The position numbers and the translations under genes are program-made. Below, piece by piece: positions 1-12,089 of a stretch of DNA of 64,000 nt. Below the pieces are notes generated by a model. It searched no databases and had not been told where the DNA came from. It was given only the letters and a program-made list of their open reading frames with translations. The DNA comes from Aphis gossypii (taxonomy: Eukaryota; Arthropoda; Insecta; Hemiptera; Aphididae): contig NC_065530.1 of the NCBI RefSeq assembly GCF_020184175.1, forward strand, positions 28,373,260 to 28,437,259, given 5' to 3'. Every line of letters begins with the position of its first letter. The first letter of the stretch is position 1.

Positions 1-249
1 AAATATAAAATTCAGTAGTAATTATTAATTAAGTAGTATACATGCAACTATTTAAAAACAAATATGAAACAAATTATATTATCATTATTATCTATAGGTG
101 TACGTTTACTATAGGGCCAACTGTGCATGATAATAAAAACTATCATAATATATTATGTTTCTTACATGCTTCGGGAAAAAAAAAATCATTATAATTAAAC
201 TCTTGATATTAGTTTTTATAATATTTATAAGATAATATTATTATTAAGG

Positions 250-262
250 CCACACACACACG

Positions 263-294
<32 letters not shown>

Positions 295-299
295 CACAC
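250..299. repeat. (AC)n microsatellite
   Basis: About 50 bases of nearly pure CA dinucleotides, broken once by a GT and once by AA. Simple-sequence repeat. Confidence 0.95.
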
Positions 300-1299
300 G
301 CGCATACTGTGAATCGCCTTGATAATAAGTAATAACTAATAACTAATAATAATATGCAGTAACGCGAAATTTAAATATACTTCTGAAACTAGTTCAATAT
401 TACTTCACGGCGGTTAATATATAATATAATATTAAACACTCCGTAAAAAATATTTTTAACATACCTGTCGGCTATCGATACTGTTTGACGGATATATTAT
501 TTTTTTTTTTTTTTTTTGTTAATTACGCTGCACACCATAGAAAAAAGTGTGTATGCCGTGTGGTTTGTACGCGAATTGTGAAAGCTCGCGGTGTAAATGA
601 TAAATATAATATGCACAATACATCGCAATATATACGATTTCAAAAAAATATACCACGATAATCGGTATTAACATTATAAGCTTAGGGTTTTGTGTATTTT
701 GTGTCTTCCTTTTACAAGCGCGACAGTATTAAGAATTCAAATAAAAACAATACTTATACAATCATATATATATATGTTTATACAACCATATAGGAAAACT
801 TCTTCAGCCGGTACGGATCGCTATACATTATAAGTGATTATAGTCATTATTCATAAAATATATACACGTACCTACAATGTACATCGTGTTAATGCGTTAT
901 TCGAGTGAAACATTTATTATTATTGTGATTACGTCTTATTACTCGGTTATTAGACATGGTGAACTCTGCTGTTTATTGGTTTCCATACTATAACGTTGTC
1001 TGACTATGCTGTAGGTACTTGAACTAAAGAGTCACATGTGATGTATATTAGTTATTATAAAATTGCAGAAATCAAACCCATACACAATAACATAGAAAAG
1101 ACTAACTAATAAAATTATACAAATAATATCTATCGATCGTTTTTGAATACAAAAACCGTTAAAGTATTTTGATAAAAAAATATCATTGGCAACACGGTTT
1201 TATTGAAAAAAAAATATGTAATATATTATAAAAAAAAAAAATTCTAACTTAATATTATTATATACAGTCTTTGAGGACTGTAAGTACAATGTTATAGAG

Positions 1300-1514
1300 C
1301 AGGGGCAGCCAAGCAGTCGATCGAGATCGACCGGTCGATCTTGGACAATTTCAAAGTAGATTATGTTAGAATTTATTTTTAGAGCCACTCACCCTATATG
1401 TTTCTTAATAATTATAGTTATTTAATAATAAAAAAAAATTTATATGGAAGTCGATCCTCAAAGGTGAAGTACATTTTTAGTAGATCGTGACCAAAAAAAG
1501 TTTGGCCACCCCTG
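1300..1514. mobile_element. hAT-type MITE with perfect 8-bp target duplication
   Basis: The 215-bp element starts CAGGGGCAGCCAAG and ends with the inverse of CAGGGGTGGCCAAA, 11 of 14 bases matching. It is flanked on both sides by the same 8 bases, TTATAGAG (1292-1299 and 1515-1522). Terminal CAGGG ends plus an 8-bp duplication are the signature of the hAT superfamily. There is no room for a transposase, so it is a non-autonomous copy. The intact duplication suggests a comparatively young insertion. Confidence 0.9.
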
Positions 1515-2325
1515 TTATAGAGGGTGATTCACTGACCATGATGCATTTTTCTCTATTACAGTAATGTAGGAATTTATTAAAATTCAGATTTTTAAAGTAG
1601 GTAAGTTATTATAGGTATATAAGTAAGTAGTTATTAATATACCCAGATACCATACATTTAGAAATTTAGAAATTTTTATATTTTTTAAGAAGTATCCTTA
1701 TTGTTTTTTTAACCACCCACTTTTAATTGTAAATTCTTTAACAGATGATTTTTTTTCGAAAATGTTTATATATTTAGATCAAAATGTGAATGAATAGTTT
1801 TTAAGTTATGTATTACTCTTTATATACAAACTAAGAATAAAATTTATTAATGTAAGATTAAAATATATTATATATATATATGTACTACGATTGTAAAATT
1901 TAGTAGTATATTTTAACGATTTTTACAAGTTACCTATAAAATGTTAGTCGGATATTATTATTTTCCATGTAATTATTGTCTAATATTCTTAATGTTAATA
2001 CAAGTTATGCAATTCAATTATTCAAAAATTATTCACTGAAATTTTGATGACAATTTACTAATTACACTATAAAAAGGTGGTTCTCATCTACAAAAAAAAA
2101 ATAGTTTAGACTCAGACCAATATTTAGTTTTAATAAATGCATTTTTAAAGGAAAAATGGATATGGGCAGATTATTCGTATAAATGGATAATTTTCTCTCA
2201 AAAATGGTCGTATTTTCCATATTTCTTAATTATAATAATTGTATTGAAATGTACTGCGATCAGTTATTTCCTACTCTCTATGATAGTTTTTAATTTTTTT
2301 TTTTTTTGTCATTCAACATTGAAAT

Positions 2326-2481
2326 CAAGGGCGTAACAGTAGAATATTTTTATTTTATTTTTTTGAGAGGGAGGGGGGAGTTTCAACAAAACTGTAGAAT
2401 AACAGGTACTTAATTATAATTAAAAGAAAAATATTTCGGGAAGGGGTTCAAGAACCAAAGTCCCCCCAGCGTTTGCCCTTG
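2326..2481. mobile_element. Probable hAT-type MITE, decayed
   Basis: About 156 bp with ends CAAGGGC and GCCCTTG in inverted orientation. The flanking 8-mers ATTGAAAT (2318-2325) and ATATAAAT (2482-2489) agree at 6 of 8 positions, as expected for a worn target duplication. The interior has purine/pyrimidine runs and no open frame. The end sequence resembles that of the element near 56.0 kb. Confidence 0.6.
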
Positions 2482-4109
2482 ATATAAATAATAATCGCAT
2501 ATTTATTTACATTGAATTAAACACATACTTATATAACCTGAGGTGTTACACCCTAAACATGAAGTTGCTCATTGCATAGGTACGACAAGAAGGAGACTAA
2601 ACGATCAATTCTGTACAACTCGTGAATTATGAAATTCCTGGTCTGGTATCTATCACTCATTGCCTAATGATTGACGACGAATTTTAGCTTGTGTGTATAA
2701 TATAATGTGGTTTTTGAGTACTACATAATCGGATATTGTTTGCCCACACTTTGGTTATGTACATATGAGTAATATTATATATCTAATTAAAAGTAATCGA
2801 GACACAGCAACAAATTCTACTCGAGTGAAATGTATTATTGTATAAAATACACATGCATAAACTATAAACCTATCAATTTCACTTATCAAGATGAATACGA
2901 TTGTTGAAGTTTCCTGTCTATCGCCTAGGTATTTATTGTACTGGAACGCGACCGGAAACGTATATACCTATATAAGCAAAAAGTAACAACTGATGAAAGT
3001 AGTTTGTTTTAGTGGGTTTTAAACTTAGCGCGCGCACATAATGGGAAGACAAGAATAATAATTATTGGTTTCAGTTGTATATATGATATAATAATTATGG
3101 GAGGTTTATGAGCGTTTATATATATCATAAGAACGATAATATACCTACATAAAATGGAAAACGTGTATCCATACCGGCTATATCTACTTAGTGGAAAAAA
3201 TATATATTATATTATGGTCACAAATGGAGTCCTCACGATGTAATCCAGTCCGAGCCCCCTACGAGGCGATTAGAATCCGGTCCGTCTGTAATATGGTATA
3301 CATATATGGTTACATTATTAGTAATTTATAACAATTATAATCATATTGTTGCCCGGTCCAGTTTCTAAAATGCAAATCGTGTATGCTCAAGGGTACGACA
3401 GTTACATATACTACAATATCATTCGTATAATATATCGCACGGGAAAATTGAAAAAAGAGACGGATGAACTAATGTTTTTTTTTTTTAACGGAAACGCAAA
3501 AAGCACAATAATAAAACGATGTCTATTTAGTTTTGCCGAAATCTACAGCATAATAATAATTATCATTAAGTACAGCGGAACGATTTACATATATTATGCG
3601 GGGGCGATCGTGCGCACAACGTCGAACTCGTAAATATAACATTATTATACACGTGGATTACGTGTGCTTAAACAATATTATATATTATTATATACATTGG
3701 TGGTTTAGAGTCTGCCTACGCGCAATAATATAATAATAAATCGTAATCAAAGAATATTATAGGTTTTCGTGTTGTAAAATCTAAAAAACGAAAGCTTAAA
3801 CGATCAACAGTATACTAGGAAAGCACTAAAAATTGTACTGGATGTGTGCTATAATATGACATAAAAAAATCTTAAAATACCTATACGTTATTATATAATA
3901 TGCCCTAAAACGAACGGAAATAGGAAGAAAAGTGATATTTAAAAAAAAAAATTATTTATTATTTTTAAGTAATGTATATGTATATAAAATAAAGTAGTGA
4001 ATAATTAATAAATGAATAAAAAACTGAAATTTAATGATTAATATGAAATAAATAGCACTAAATCAAAGAGAAAAGTACTAAAAATCTAAAATGTCTAAAA
4101 TACTACTAT

Positions 4110-4640
4110 CAGCTTTTCAATCTTTCTAATCGGCTTTCTACCTTGAGAGATCCAGCTTAGTACAAAAATTGTTATTGATTTAATCATGACCGAACCAGCT
4201 CAGTCTCTTTGTTATAAAAAAAAATATATATATATAGTTCAGTGTAAGATCTAATTTCATGTACTTAAGTCTCTTCGTATTTTTTTTTATTTTTTTGTCC
4301 ATAAATACTTCAAAAAAATTTTCTGTTGAGGACCATAATATCACATCCGCAGCATACATTATTTGAATTGACTCTGTCGTTCTTTTAATTTTTTCGATAG
4401 AAACTTCTTCACCATTAACCGAGGAGGGCATAGAAACATTAATTGTTTCTCAAAGTAATAAGTGTTTTAATTTCTCAGTGAAAATAATTTATGCTACTTA
4501 AGTTGGTACCTAAATATTTAAAGTTATTTATTTCTTCAAACACATATTCATTGACTTGTAGTCAGTGTAATCTAGCTCGTCTGTTACGTAGTTACGTCTG
4601 ACGTCCATTCCTGCTGACAAGCATGTTTTTTGACTTTTAG
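4110..4640 (-). pseudogene. Decayed C-terminal part of a non-LTR retrotransposon reverse transcriptase
   Basis: On the minus strand several reverse-transcriptase C-terminal landmarks occur in the right order but in different frames. First VNEYVFEEINNFKYLGTN (about 4500-4550), then a YAADVILWSS segment (about 4335-4370) matching the family's Y-x-x-x-x-W block, then KRLSWFGHD (about 4190-4215), then SQGRKPIRK (about 4130-4155). Stop codons and frameshifts separate them. The polymerase core and endonuclease are absent, so this is a dead, 5'-truncated fragment. Confidence 0.75.
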
Positions 4641-7600
4641 TTGTATTATCGTTGATGATTAGTTGCTTAGCGCTTCGTATAAACAATTCTAAATCTTAGG
4701 CTAGATACATAAATCAATTAATGTACAACTATTTTTCTGTTATATTTATTTGTATTCCTCTATTCTTTATAGTAATTAATAAAACATGCCATAGAATCCG
4801 AGCCCTATATCAACCAGCGTAGTAACATTGTCTTAGAAACGATTTATTTAAATAGAAAAAATCCTATCGGTTTTATATCAGAATATCAGATGAGTCCATA
4901 TAACACTCAGAATGGGAACGAAGTACCCCGATATTATATCAGAGTGTTTATTATCGTGTTTTTATAATGTCAAGTCACATGCCCGAATCGGTGTTTCTAG
5001 GGCTCGGGAATGTATACAGATGAATGGCGGTAGATAGCGAGCAGTTCGAGCAGTTTTCATTGAAGCGGTGGAAGACAGTGTGAAATTAGTGACATAATCA
5101 TATTATAAGTACACTATGTAGTATGTAGACGTACGTATACATATAATAATAGTACAGGGTGCGTTTTTACGTCGCATCTATTATGATGCGTCTTGTTGCG
5201 AGCTCATTATTGTGCAGTGCTATTTTATTTATTTATTTTTGATTTCAAAAACTTACCACGATGAAAAATAATTACCGCAGTCAAAAAAAAAAATAAGTAG
5301 CTGTATAAACGTGAAAAATTGTTCTCAAATTTCTTGCAGAAAGAAATAAAATACGATGTATGACGAGACATTAACGCTCCAATCTGTTTAAAATAAAGCG
5401 TACCCTGTACACAACATTGCAACCGTGGTCATGTTACTGCACACGCCATGCATATATTACTATATTATAATATTTGATATTATTATATGATAGGGGGTCG
5501 AAAAGTCACGTCAAATCGCACCGGGAAAATCATCGCACAGACGAGATCACGGTTGGTATAATACTAATATAATACTATTATGTACTACACAGCTGTAGTA
5601 CCATATACATAAAAAAAATAAAGTTATATGTATATGCCTTAGCGGTTTAGTGATTTCATTAGGATAACAAAGCGAAATCGTCGGGACCAAATACGCTTAC
5701 ACCGTATATACGGGACAATATATAGTATAGGCTGTGACGTAGTACCTATTATATGTAATAGGTATATAGTGTAGTTACATTTTATTATTTTACACACGCG
5801 TAGATAAAAACAGATCTGCGAATGTGATTTGACATTTCCCGACGCTGTTATATAATACATATTATAAAATACAAGATGTTTCACCAAGCATGCCATAATA
5901 TGCTACATCCCTTTTATTTAATCCTTTAATAACACAGTTATTTAAATTGGAATTATTGTTTTAGTCTATCTAGAAGACTTTTTAGACCCCTTTTAGAAGA
6001 CCTTTGTACTCGTCACACTTAAATATTTTATACCATTCAAGAAGTGTCAAATATAACTTTTTTTTAAACAAAAAATACTATGTAATTAATTGTAAATTAT
6101 TAGATTGATGTTTTTCCGAAAAATTGTAAAGCATTTAAATTTTGAATTGAAATTCGAACGAGTTGTTTCAGAGTAATTAAATGGTGTACATAATAATAAT
6201 AATAATTTTTAGCTATACTATATCTACATATTATAAAATAAAATACATTTTGAACTGCCACCGGACACTCCTTAAAAGTAGTATAAAAAGTGTAATTATT
6301 AAACTTTTTATAGCTTAAAATTCAAAAAAATATATATACCTAATTTGAATAAATGTGTTATTACTTATTATAAGGTAAAATTGAGCTAATATGTCTGGTG
6401 AATCACTCTGTATATATAAGCATAGACTAACTCTCAAATAAAATAAAATAGTACACGAACGGGACCACAAAAAAAAATCTGTCCACATCAATAATAATGG
6501 AGATTAAATTACGCAAGAGCCGATGCGTATAATATAAATATCTCTCAGTAGTTTTTTGACGTACGATTTAACGACCCTGCTTGCATCACATTTCCTCACT
6601 CCAACTGACAACGTTATATTGAACTTGGACTCATGGGAATGACTTCTATGCAACCGAATCCGGCAAACATTTCACACGTGATAATATATTATATATATTT
6701 TTATATAAATATATATTATATACTGCTTACCCCTGAAAAATAGTGTATAAATTACGACCCATATATTATATGTTTAAATTATTTCAAGGCTATGTGCAGG
6801 CATTGACTAGTCTCAGAATAAAATCAAGTTAAAATTTGAACTGATATTATATATGATTCTTTACTATTCAATTAGGCGATCGATACAAAATATATTGTAT
6901 ATTATACACTATAAATAATCAAACCAGATATGAATGATTTTTCGATTATTCACTATAGTTACCTAACCTAATATTTTTCAAATTAGGTGCATATATATAT
7001 TGTAACTTGATTTATTCTCATTAATTAATCAGAATTTCGAATATTAACCAAAAAAAGAAAAATCATAAAAGCCTGTTTTAAAAACAAATAATACTATCGG
7101 TTAATTTAATCGATAATTTTAAACTTTCGACTTAATCCAATTATTAATCAATTTAATTGGCTTAAATTATAGTTTTTAATATTTTTTTATATACGTAATA
7201 CGTACTTTAATAGACTAATTTATATGAATAATTAACTGGATCAGCCTTGTATTACTTTTCAATCTTGTATTATAATGGTTAAAACGTAGTATATTATATT
7301 ATATAGGTTATAAGTAGAACTCTAGAATTTGAACGTAAATTAAGATTCACGTAATCACATGTTTTTTGTTCACTTGTATTGAAAATAAAATATTTATTAA
7401 ACGTGTATTATACTATATTATAATTTAATATAATATTTAAACAAAATATATATATGTATGGTTAATATTCGTAATTACCACAAAAAACTAAAAACTTAAT
7501 ATATTATCTGTAACTAGTAACTACTATTCTAAAAATAAATGTTTCATAAGCAGTATTATCGTAAAAAGACGAGATGAGTGAAGCAATTATTATACTTCTA

Positions 7601-8519
7601 ATTAAAAAAAAAAAGCTGATCATCGATCGCCGCATTGTAGAAATTAGAAACCATTGGAATATACTTAATACATTTATTGAAAATAAAATTTCACCAATAA
7701 TAATAAACGTGTACCTATGTATATATTGATAAAAAAATGTACGGGTCCGCGTAAAATTAAATTTATGAATTCGTGTGAAATAAATTCACAGACTCACGTG
7801 AATTTAACTACACGTTAAAAAGAAACCTCTAATTGTAATCCATTTAACATTTTACTTTACAATTCCACGAATATTATTATAACTTACAAATTACATAATA
7901 GTAGTACTACAATAATGATATTGATATTAGTTTTACTTTTGTTCAATACCACTTCGACTATTCTTACAGATAGTGAACACCTACCTCTCAGATCTCGATG
8001 ACATTCCAGCGAGTTCTTCAAGTGTACGATCAAGGACATGCGTATATATACGCGAGTATAATTACTATACTATAGAGCCAACATTGACGTATTAAGTAAG
8101 AATATCTGAGCAGCGACAAAGTTTGAAATTATATGATCGCGGTGTATTATTTTGTAGGTAGTACCTACCTACGTATAATATTAGACAGTGCCTGGTTTGG
8201 CTAAGGTTAATAGTTATAGGGTGAGATAAAATAACAATTACTAAATCGTTTCGTGTGAAATCACGTTTTAATATCCCAATGGTATAATAGTTTATCACAG
8301 TAAGGATATAAAATAAAATAAGTATATTTAAGTGCACTTGCAGTAATTAAAAACAAATTTTTATCTGTATTATTTAACCACTTTAATCCTAAAAATAGAA
8401 AATGCACTGAGAGCATATCGGCCAATATTGAACTGTTATTCCTACAGTGCGAAATAAAATGATTTTAAAGGTAATAGAAAAATTGATTTATAATCAAAAT
8501 TATTGTCAATTGTCATAAT
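4641..8519. other. Gene-free AT-rich stretch
   Basis: No convincing exon is visible. It contains transposon-end-like words: CCGAGCCCTA at about 4798, TAGGGCTCGG at about 4999, and a GAATCACTCTG motif near 6400 that resembles the inverse of the GGTGATTCAC motif at 1522. None could be paired into a complete element. Confidence 0.5.
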
Positions 8520-9205
8520 AAGGGCTCGGATTTTAAAGCATAATAAACACAACTAAAAAAGCACACGATTGTTTTAAAAAGGCAAAAAAGAAACATATTT
8601 ATTTTTAAAAAAAAGCACGACCAAAAATTAACATGAACTAGTTATAAAAATTTGAAATATTAATTTAAATTAAAAAAATAATTAACCACTATGTATTTCC
8701 TTAGATGTTTAGTAGTGAAACTGACTCTATTGTCCGACAGAATATTTTTATACGAAAAAACGAACTCTCTACATCCACTGAAGTGATCGGTGCATACTTT
8801 GTACAAAAGGTTTCAAATTACAACACTAAATCTTAAATTTTGAAATGGTCAATATCAATATTATAAACATACTTACCGTATAGGTACTGCAGACTATATT
8901 ATGTAGATCGACAATCTATATGTTTAATACATTTTAAACAAGCCGATAACGAAAACAATAATAATCCAATATCTACATTCTGGGTTTTTACATTAATTAT
9001 TAATTTTTTTTTTTTTACAATACCATAATAAACATATCAAAAATTCACCGCTGGAATAATTGAAAAAAAAAGTATTTACACAAAAAAAGCCAAAATAAAT
9101 TGTTTTACTTAGAATCAGAATGATGTGAAACGAACTTAAATGTATAAAAATTAGATTTCTATCTCAAATACAAAAAAGAAGCATATGCTTTTAAATCGAG
9201 CTCTA
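8520..9205. mobile_element. hAT transposon deletion derivative with 8-bp target duplication
   Basis: The 686-bp element is bounded by imperfect inverted ends: AAGGGCTCGGATTTTAAAGC on the left and, read inward from the right, TAGAGCTCGATTTAAAAGC. The flanks GTCATAAT (8512-8519) and GTCATAAC (9206-9213) match at 7 of 8 bases. Inside lies a remnant of a hAT transposase C-terminus on the minus strand. It is therefore an internally deleted copy of a once autonomous element rather than a tiny MITE. Confidence 0.85.
8701..8803 (-). pseudogene. hAT transposase C-terminal (dimerisation) remnant
   Basis: Translated on the minus strand this gives KYAPITSVDVESSF followed, after frame slips, by residues like LSDNRVSFTTKHLRK in another frame. 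This resembles the conserved YAP-S-VERSFS...LLRDNR...L block of hAT transposases that lies in the C-terminal dimerisation domain. Both ends run into stops and the rest of the transposase is missing, so it is not functional. Confidence 0.7.
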
Positions 9206-10429
9206 GTCATAACCAGTACAGTTTTACACTATTTTAGTTAATAATAATTTTTCAATAAAGATAAATCGTCATAAAGTATAGAAAAAAAAATAGTAAAATA
9301 TAGCTGATATAATTACTCCAGTGTGTGTGTAATAGTAGGTATAATATACTCACTATATATATCTATTTCATATAATATAGATAATATAATAAATAATTAT
9401 ATATTAAAAAGTTCTATACTTAAAAAAGCATTTAATAATATTCTCTTGATGATCGTTTGTAATAAGAATATGAGATAAGTTTAATGTAGTATGCATTTTT
9501 TTTATGTGTAATTGATATAATAGTCATACAACACATTATAATATATACACATTTATTCAAATTTTCATAATCCCTTAGACCTTGGATAAAATACAGACAT
9601 TGAATAAATAGGTTAGATATATAGCTTTTTTAGGTCTATTTAGATTTTTAATTTTTTTTTGTGTATTTGATGGTTATTTGCAATCTATTTTTTAAGAATT
9701 ATTTACTAAAAAAATTAATAAAATATTGTGGATTTATATTAATGAGTTTGGCATCAAATAAAGCTTGTTAATAAATAAATAAAACATTTTATTTTGGATA
9801 ATATACTACTAATTTGTTAAAATGAACAATATTAATAATATTTAAAAAAAAAATAATAATAACTAAAAACTTGAAATAATCGTTAATATTATATTTAATT
9901 TCTTGGCAAAATAATTAAATTTGATATAATCGTAGTAATTAATGATTATTGATTTATATAATATATACTATACTACAGTGTATTATTATAAGTATGTAGC
10001 TATATCACATTTTATAATGAATAAATTGTAAACTGATAGTATTGCAACCAATTTATGAAACCTAAATTTTATAATGAGTATTTTAATTACTATTATCGTG
10101 TATAGATCTCTATGAAATAAGCTTATAATTCAGCTCGTTCTACGAATAAAAAATGAACTATTACTACGGTATTTAAAAAAAATAAAAAAAATTCTAATAA
10201 TTACCCAATTCTCAAAAGGCCTTTATGACGTATTATAATTTATAATATATATTAAGTACTATAATTGCTAACATCGCGTATACTACAAGTCTGAATTTAA
10301 GTTAAAAATTCTGTTGTAGTCTTAAAGACAATTATTACGATATATGTAACTATATTAGGTATTTATAATATTAATGCCTATAATATGATTTATATAATAT
10401 ACAAAATTTACACAATTCACACAAATATT

Positions 10430-10850
10430 AATATGAAATACACGCATTGACGAGTGCGCGCACGCGTTCGATGTCTATTATGATGTCAAGAGGACAAGGT
10501 GTGTCGAGTCGAGTGTATAAACCGCATAGTTGAGCAGGACCTCCACGGGAAAAAATGCACACCAAAAATCGAACCGAGAACCGAGCAGCTGACCCTGCGA
10601 GATGAGAGAAAAAACACACCACCAAAACGGCGTCACAATCACCTTGGTACTTTCACAAAACTGATATTATATGAACAGAATCGCGAATCCCAAGAGGTCC
10701 ATTCGTTTCCGAACCGGTGTTGTGGTTAGGTTACGACGCGCGCCGAACGTTATAGTATACAAGACGTGTGAGGAGTAGGTATAGTATTATATTGTGCACC
10801 GATCTATTTGCCGAACACTCCGACGACGATCAACGCCCAATCGCACTAAG
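10430..10850 (+). promoter_or_regulatory. CpG-rich block ending in a splice donor; candidate 5' exon
   Basis: A block rich in CpG interrupts the AT-rich surroundings. It holds a TATAAA word at about 10515 and ends with CGCACTAAG|GTAGGC, a fair donor, after which the sequence returns to AT-rich. It might be the promoter and non-coding first exon of a plus-strand transcript, possibly an upstream start for the peroxidase 26 kb downstream. There is no direct evidence of transcription. Confidence 0.25.
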
Positions 10851-12065
10851 GTAGGCAAATCATAATACTAAGTCCGAGTGATATGTTTTATTATAAATTA
10901 CATTTATAATAATATTATATTTATAAGTTAACACAAAAAAAAAAAAAAAAAAAATTAATAATTAATACGAATAAATCATTGCGATATTGTTTTAATTTAA
11001 CTGTTTTCTTAAAACGAGTTGAACAATTTAACAATTTGGTAATAAAAAGTACGTAAGTACCTAATTTTTTATTAATAATTATTATTTTATACATTTTAAA
11101 CGTAGCACAAAATTCGTACTTTTTTCAATTTTTTTTTTTTTTTTTTGTTAATAATTTTAAGTCGTTCGAAACTTCATAACTAACCTACGTTTATGAATAG
11201 AAAATACCTAAACAGTCGTACAATTTTATTTATTTAATTCTTGCAAAAATAGATTATTTATAATAAATGTCTAAATTAATAATTAATTGTAAAACATTTC
11301 ACGAAAGATTTCGATAATTAATTTGGTCTTTCGTGTTTTTATTATTCATATTTTGTTCGTTACATTTTATACCGCAATTATAAGTTATTAACAACATTCG
11401 CCAGTTCATAGTAAATAAGTTTAAGTAGGTAATTATGTGGTTTCGAGCGTTTTAGTATTAAGAATGTTATGTTATGTTAAAACTTAATGATATGATCAAT
11501 GATGGACGTTAACTGTAAGAATATAACGTGATTGACTCAATTAAAATTATTAGAAAGTGAGCTTTTAAATGAAATATTATAAAATTTAGGTAATATAAAA
11601 CAGCCAATAAATACTTTTAAATCGTAAATAAAAATTCGTTTTAAAATATATAATTTGTCTTATAAATCAATGTCGTAACCATTGTAATATTTTTTAGAAA
11701 TTTTTTTTTTTTTTGATTAGTAATGAAAAGATTCTCACGCACCTATAGGTACACATATAATAATAATATATTATTTCCTCCAATATAACTATGCACTATA
11801 GATTGGTTAAGGAAAAGAAATTGAAATCCTGTCTTACCACCTTATCGCTCCTATTATCGAATGTCAATCACATATTTACATTGTTATAGTGCATTAGTGA
11901 ACCTATCACCTTTTCTCAGTTACATTGTCAGTATTCCCGACGTAACCATATACTTTGAAATGTTATAAAAGGAGAGTTGTAAGTGTGAGTAGTGTATGTA
12001 CAGTAATTTCGTAGTCGAGTAAAACCCGAATGATCATATTATTATATATAGCTATACAAGTGTAG

Positions 12066-12089
12066 TATATATATATATATATATATATA
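12066..12089. repeat. (TA)n microsatellite
   Basis: Twelve uninterrupted TA units. Similar shorter AT runs occur at 31342-31362. Confidence 0.95.

Larger units (their letters stand above)
1..4109. other. Gene-free AT-rich stretch
   Basis: I see no coding region here with splice sites or family similarity. Apart from the separately listed AC microsatellite and two hAT-type elements, it holds low-complexity A/T runs. The short open frames lack any recognisable motif and are read as chance. Confidence 0.6.

Noticed and set aside
4180..4431. YAADVILWSS as a reverse-transcriptase catalytic YADD box
   Set aside because: It lies after the KYLG motif, where the later Y-x-x-x-x-W block belongs; the catalytic YADD precedes KYLG in intact elements, so this is the C-terminal block.
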